NCBI GenBank assembly: GCA_937978655.1
Contig: CALJUX010000031.1
Coordinates: forward strand, 1 to 5,717
DNA length: 5,717 nucleotides
Direction: 5' to 3'
Source: an uncultured Chromatiaceae bacterium
Lineage (GTDB): Bacteria > Pseudomonadota > Gammaproteobacteria > Enterobacterales > Alteromonadaceae
Shown: in pieces, positions 5,450 through 5,717 of the stretch
Numbering within the stretch: position 1 is the stretch's first letter
How the letters are laid out: each line of letters starts with the position of its first letter
Notes under the pieces: model-generated
Databases searched by the model: none
Told to the model about the DNA's origin: nothing
Seen by the model: the letters and a program-made list of their open reading frames with translations, nothing else
Program-made: the position numbers and the translations under genes

Positions 5450-5717
5450 GACGGCTGCTCCGGATCTGTCGGTGAGGGTTGCTGGCGCGCCTTAGCTCTG
5501 GCGATGGCGGCGGCAATAGCGGCTTTTTTGGCAGCTGCCGGGTCGGCAGTTGCTGTATCAGGCGTGGCTTGCGCTGTTGCTGGCTCTGGCGCTGGCGTGA
5601 CAGATGCTGCGACAGCCTGATTGGGTTCTGTTTGCTCTGCAGCCGCGGTTTCCGGCGCTGCTGAGGCCTGTTCGGCCAGCTTTTTCGCTTTGGCGCGGGC
5701 AATAGCCGCTGCGACTG
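5446..5717 (-). CDS. rsxC: Electron transport complex subunit RsxC (RnfC), C-terminal end only
   Basis: The last 89 codons of rsxC run in from beyond the window and end at TGA 5448-5446, overlapping the rsxD start. The NADH, FMN and [4Fe-4S] binding parts of this peripheral subunit lie upstream and are not seen. What is visible is the low-complexity tail typical of gammaproteobacterial RsxC. Two near-identical Ala/Lys/Arg helices, each with AAAIARAKA (about 5686-5712 and 5488-5514), flank an acidic, Ala/Pro/Thr/Glu-rich linker, followed by a polar end (PTDPEQPS). The identification rests on this tail together with its place immediately before rsxD. Confidence 0.9.
   Translation of the reverse strand, partial: VAAAIARAKAKKLAEQASAAPETAAAEQTEPNQAVAASVTPAPEPATAQATPDTATADPAAAKKAAIAAAIARAKARQQPSPTDPEQPS
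5485..5715 (-). repeat. Degenerate Ala-Lys repeat units in the RsxC tail
   Basis: Within the rsxC tail two copies of an AAAIARAKA unit (about 5686-5715 and 5485-5529) are separated by about 55 codons of Ala/Pro/Thr/Glu-rich linker. At least one copy touches the window edge, so more units probably lie upstream. Such units are usual in RsxC homologues and vary in number between strains. Confidence 0.6.

Noticed and set aside
5222..5664. Plus-strand Ala/Gly-rich frames opposite rsxC and rsxD
   Set aside because: Their composition is a by-product of the GC-rich repeat tail of rsxC on the other strand.
5085..5702. A minus-strand 205-codon frame spanning the rsxC/rsxD junction
   Set aside because: It is out of frame with both conserved genes and is Arg/Gln/Pro-rich low-complexity sequence, as expected for a shifted reading of the repeat tail.

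Overview
The window is a junction between a conserved chromosomal operon and the start of what looks like an integrated genetic element. All supported genes lie on the minus strand, so transcription runs from high to low coordinates. The host is most likely a gammaproteobacterium. The rsxC-rsxD-rsxG-rsxE-nth order is typical of that class, and the protein lengths and key residues match the E. coli versions (RsxE 231 aa, Nth 211 aa, FMN-binding Thr187 of RsxD and Thr174 of RsxG). An Alteromonadales/Rheinheimera-like host would fit, but that is a weak impression and the genus cannot be fixed from this sequence.

Positions 5717 to 2363 hold the host operon: the 3' end of rsxC, then rsxD, rsxG, rsxE and nth. 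The genes are packed with a 4-base ATGA overlap (rsxC/rsxD) or gaps of 3, 7 and 13 bases. A minus-strand intrinsic terminator at 2363-2388 closes the operon. The Rsx (Rnf-type) proteins form an inner-membrane electron-transfer complex that in E. coli keeps the redox sensor SoxR reduced. RsxD and RsxG carry covalent FMN, RsxE helps hold an Fe-S cluster in the membrane, and RsxC is the peripheral NADH/Fe-S/flavin subunit. Nth is the Fe-S DNA glycosylase/AP lyase that excises oxidised pyrimidines.

From about 2362 down to 1 the base composition becomes clearly more AT-rich and the content changes to site-specific recombination. An intergenic stretch of about 63 bases carries an extended -10 promoter candidate. 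It is followed by a complete tyrosine recombinase (439 aa, all catalytic residues visible). Overlapping its stop by ATGA is a second tyrosine-recombinase-like protein (319 aa) that has the first catalytic Arg and a candidate Lys but ends before the HxxR box and the nucleophilic Tyr. At the window edge a third reading frame appears to begin at position 12. Its Shine-Dalgarno sequence could be paired in a hairpin that has the ATG in the loop. This resembles the first part of a multi-recombinase module (Tn554- or RIT-like organisation) at the end of a genomic island next to nth. The cargo and the far end lie outside the window.

No tRNA, rRNA or CRISPR array was seen. No gene-free stretch exceeds 300 bases; the largest gap is 2300-2411, which holds the terminator and the candidate recombinase promoter.
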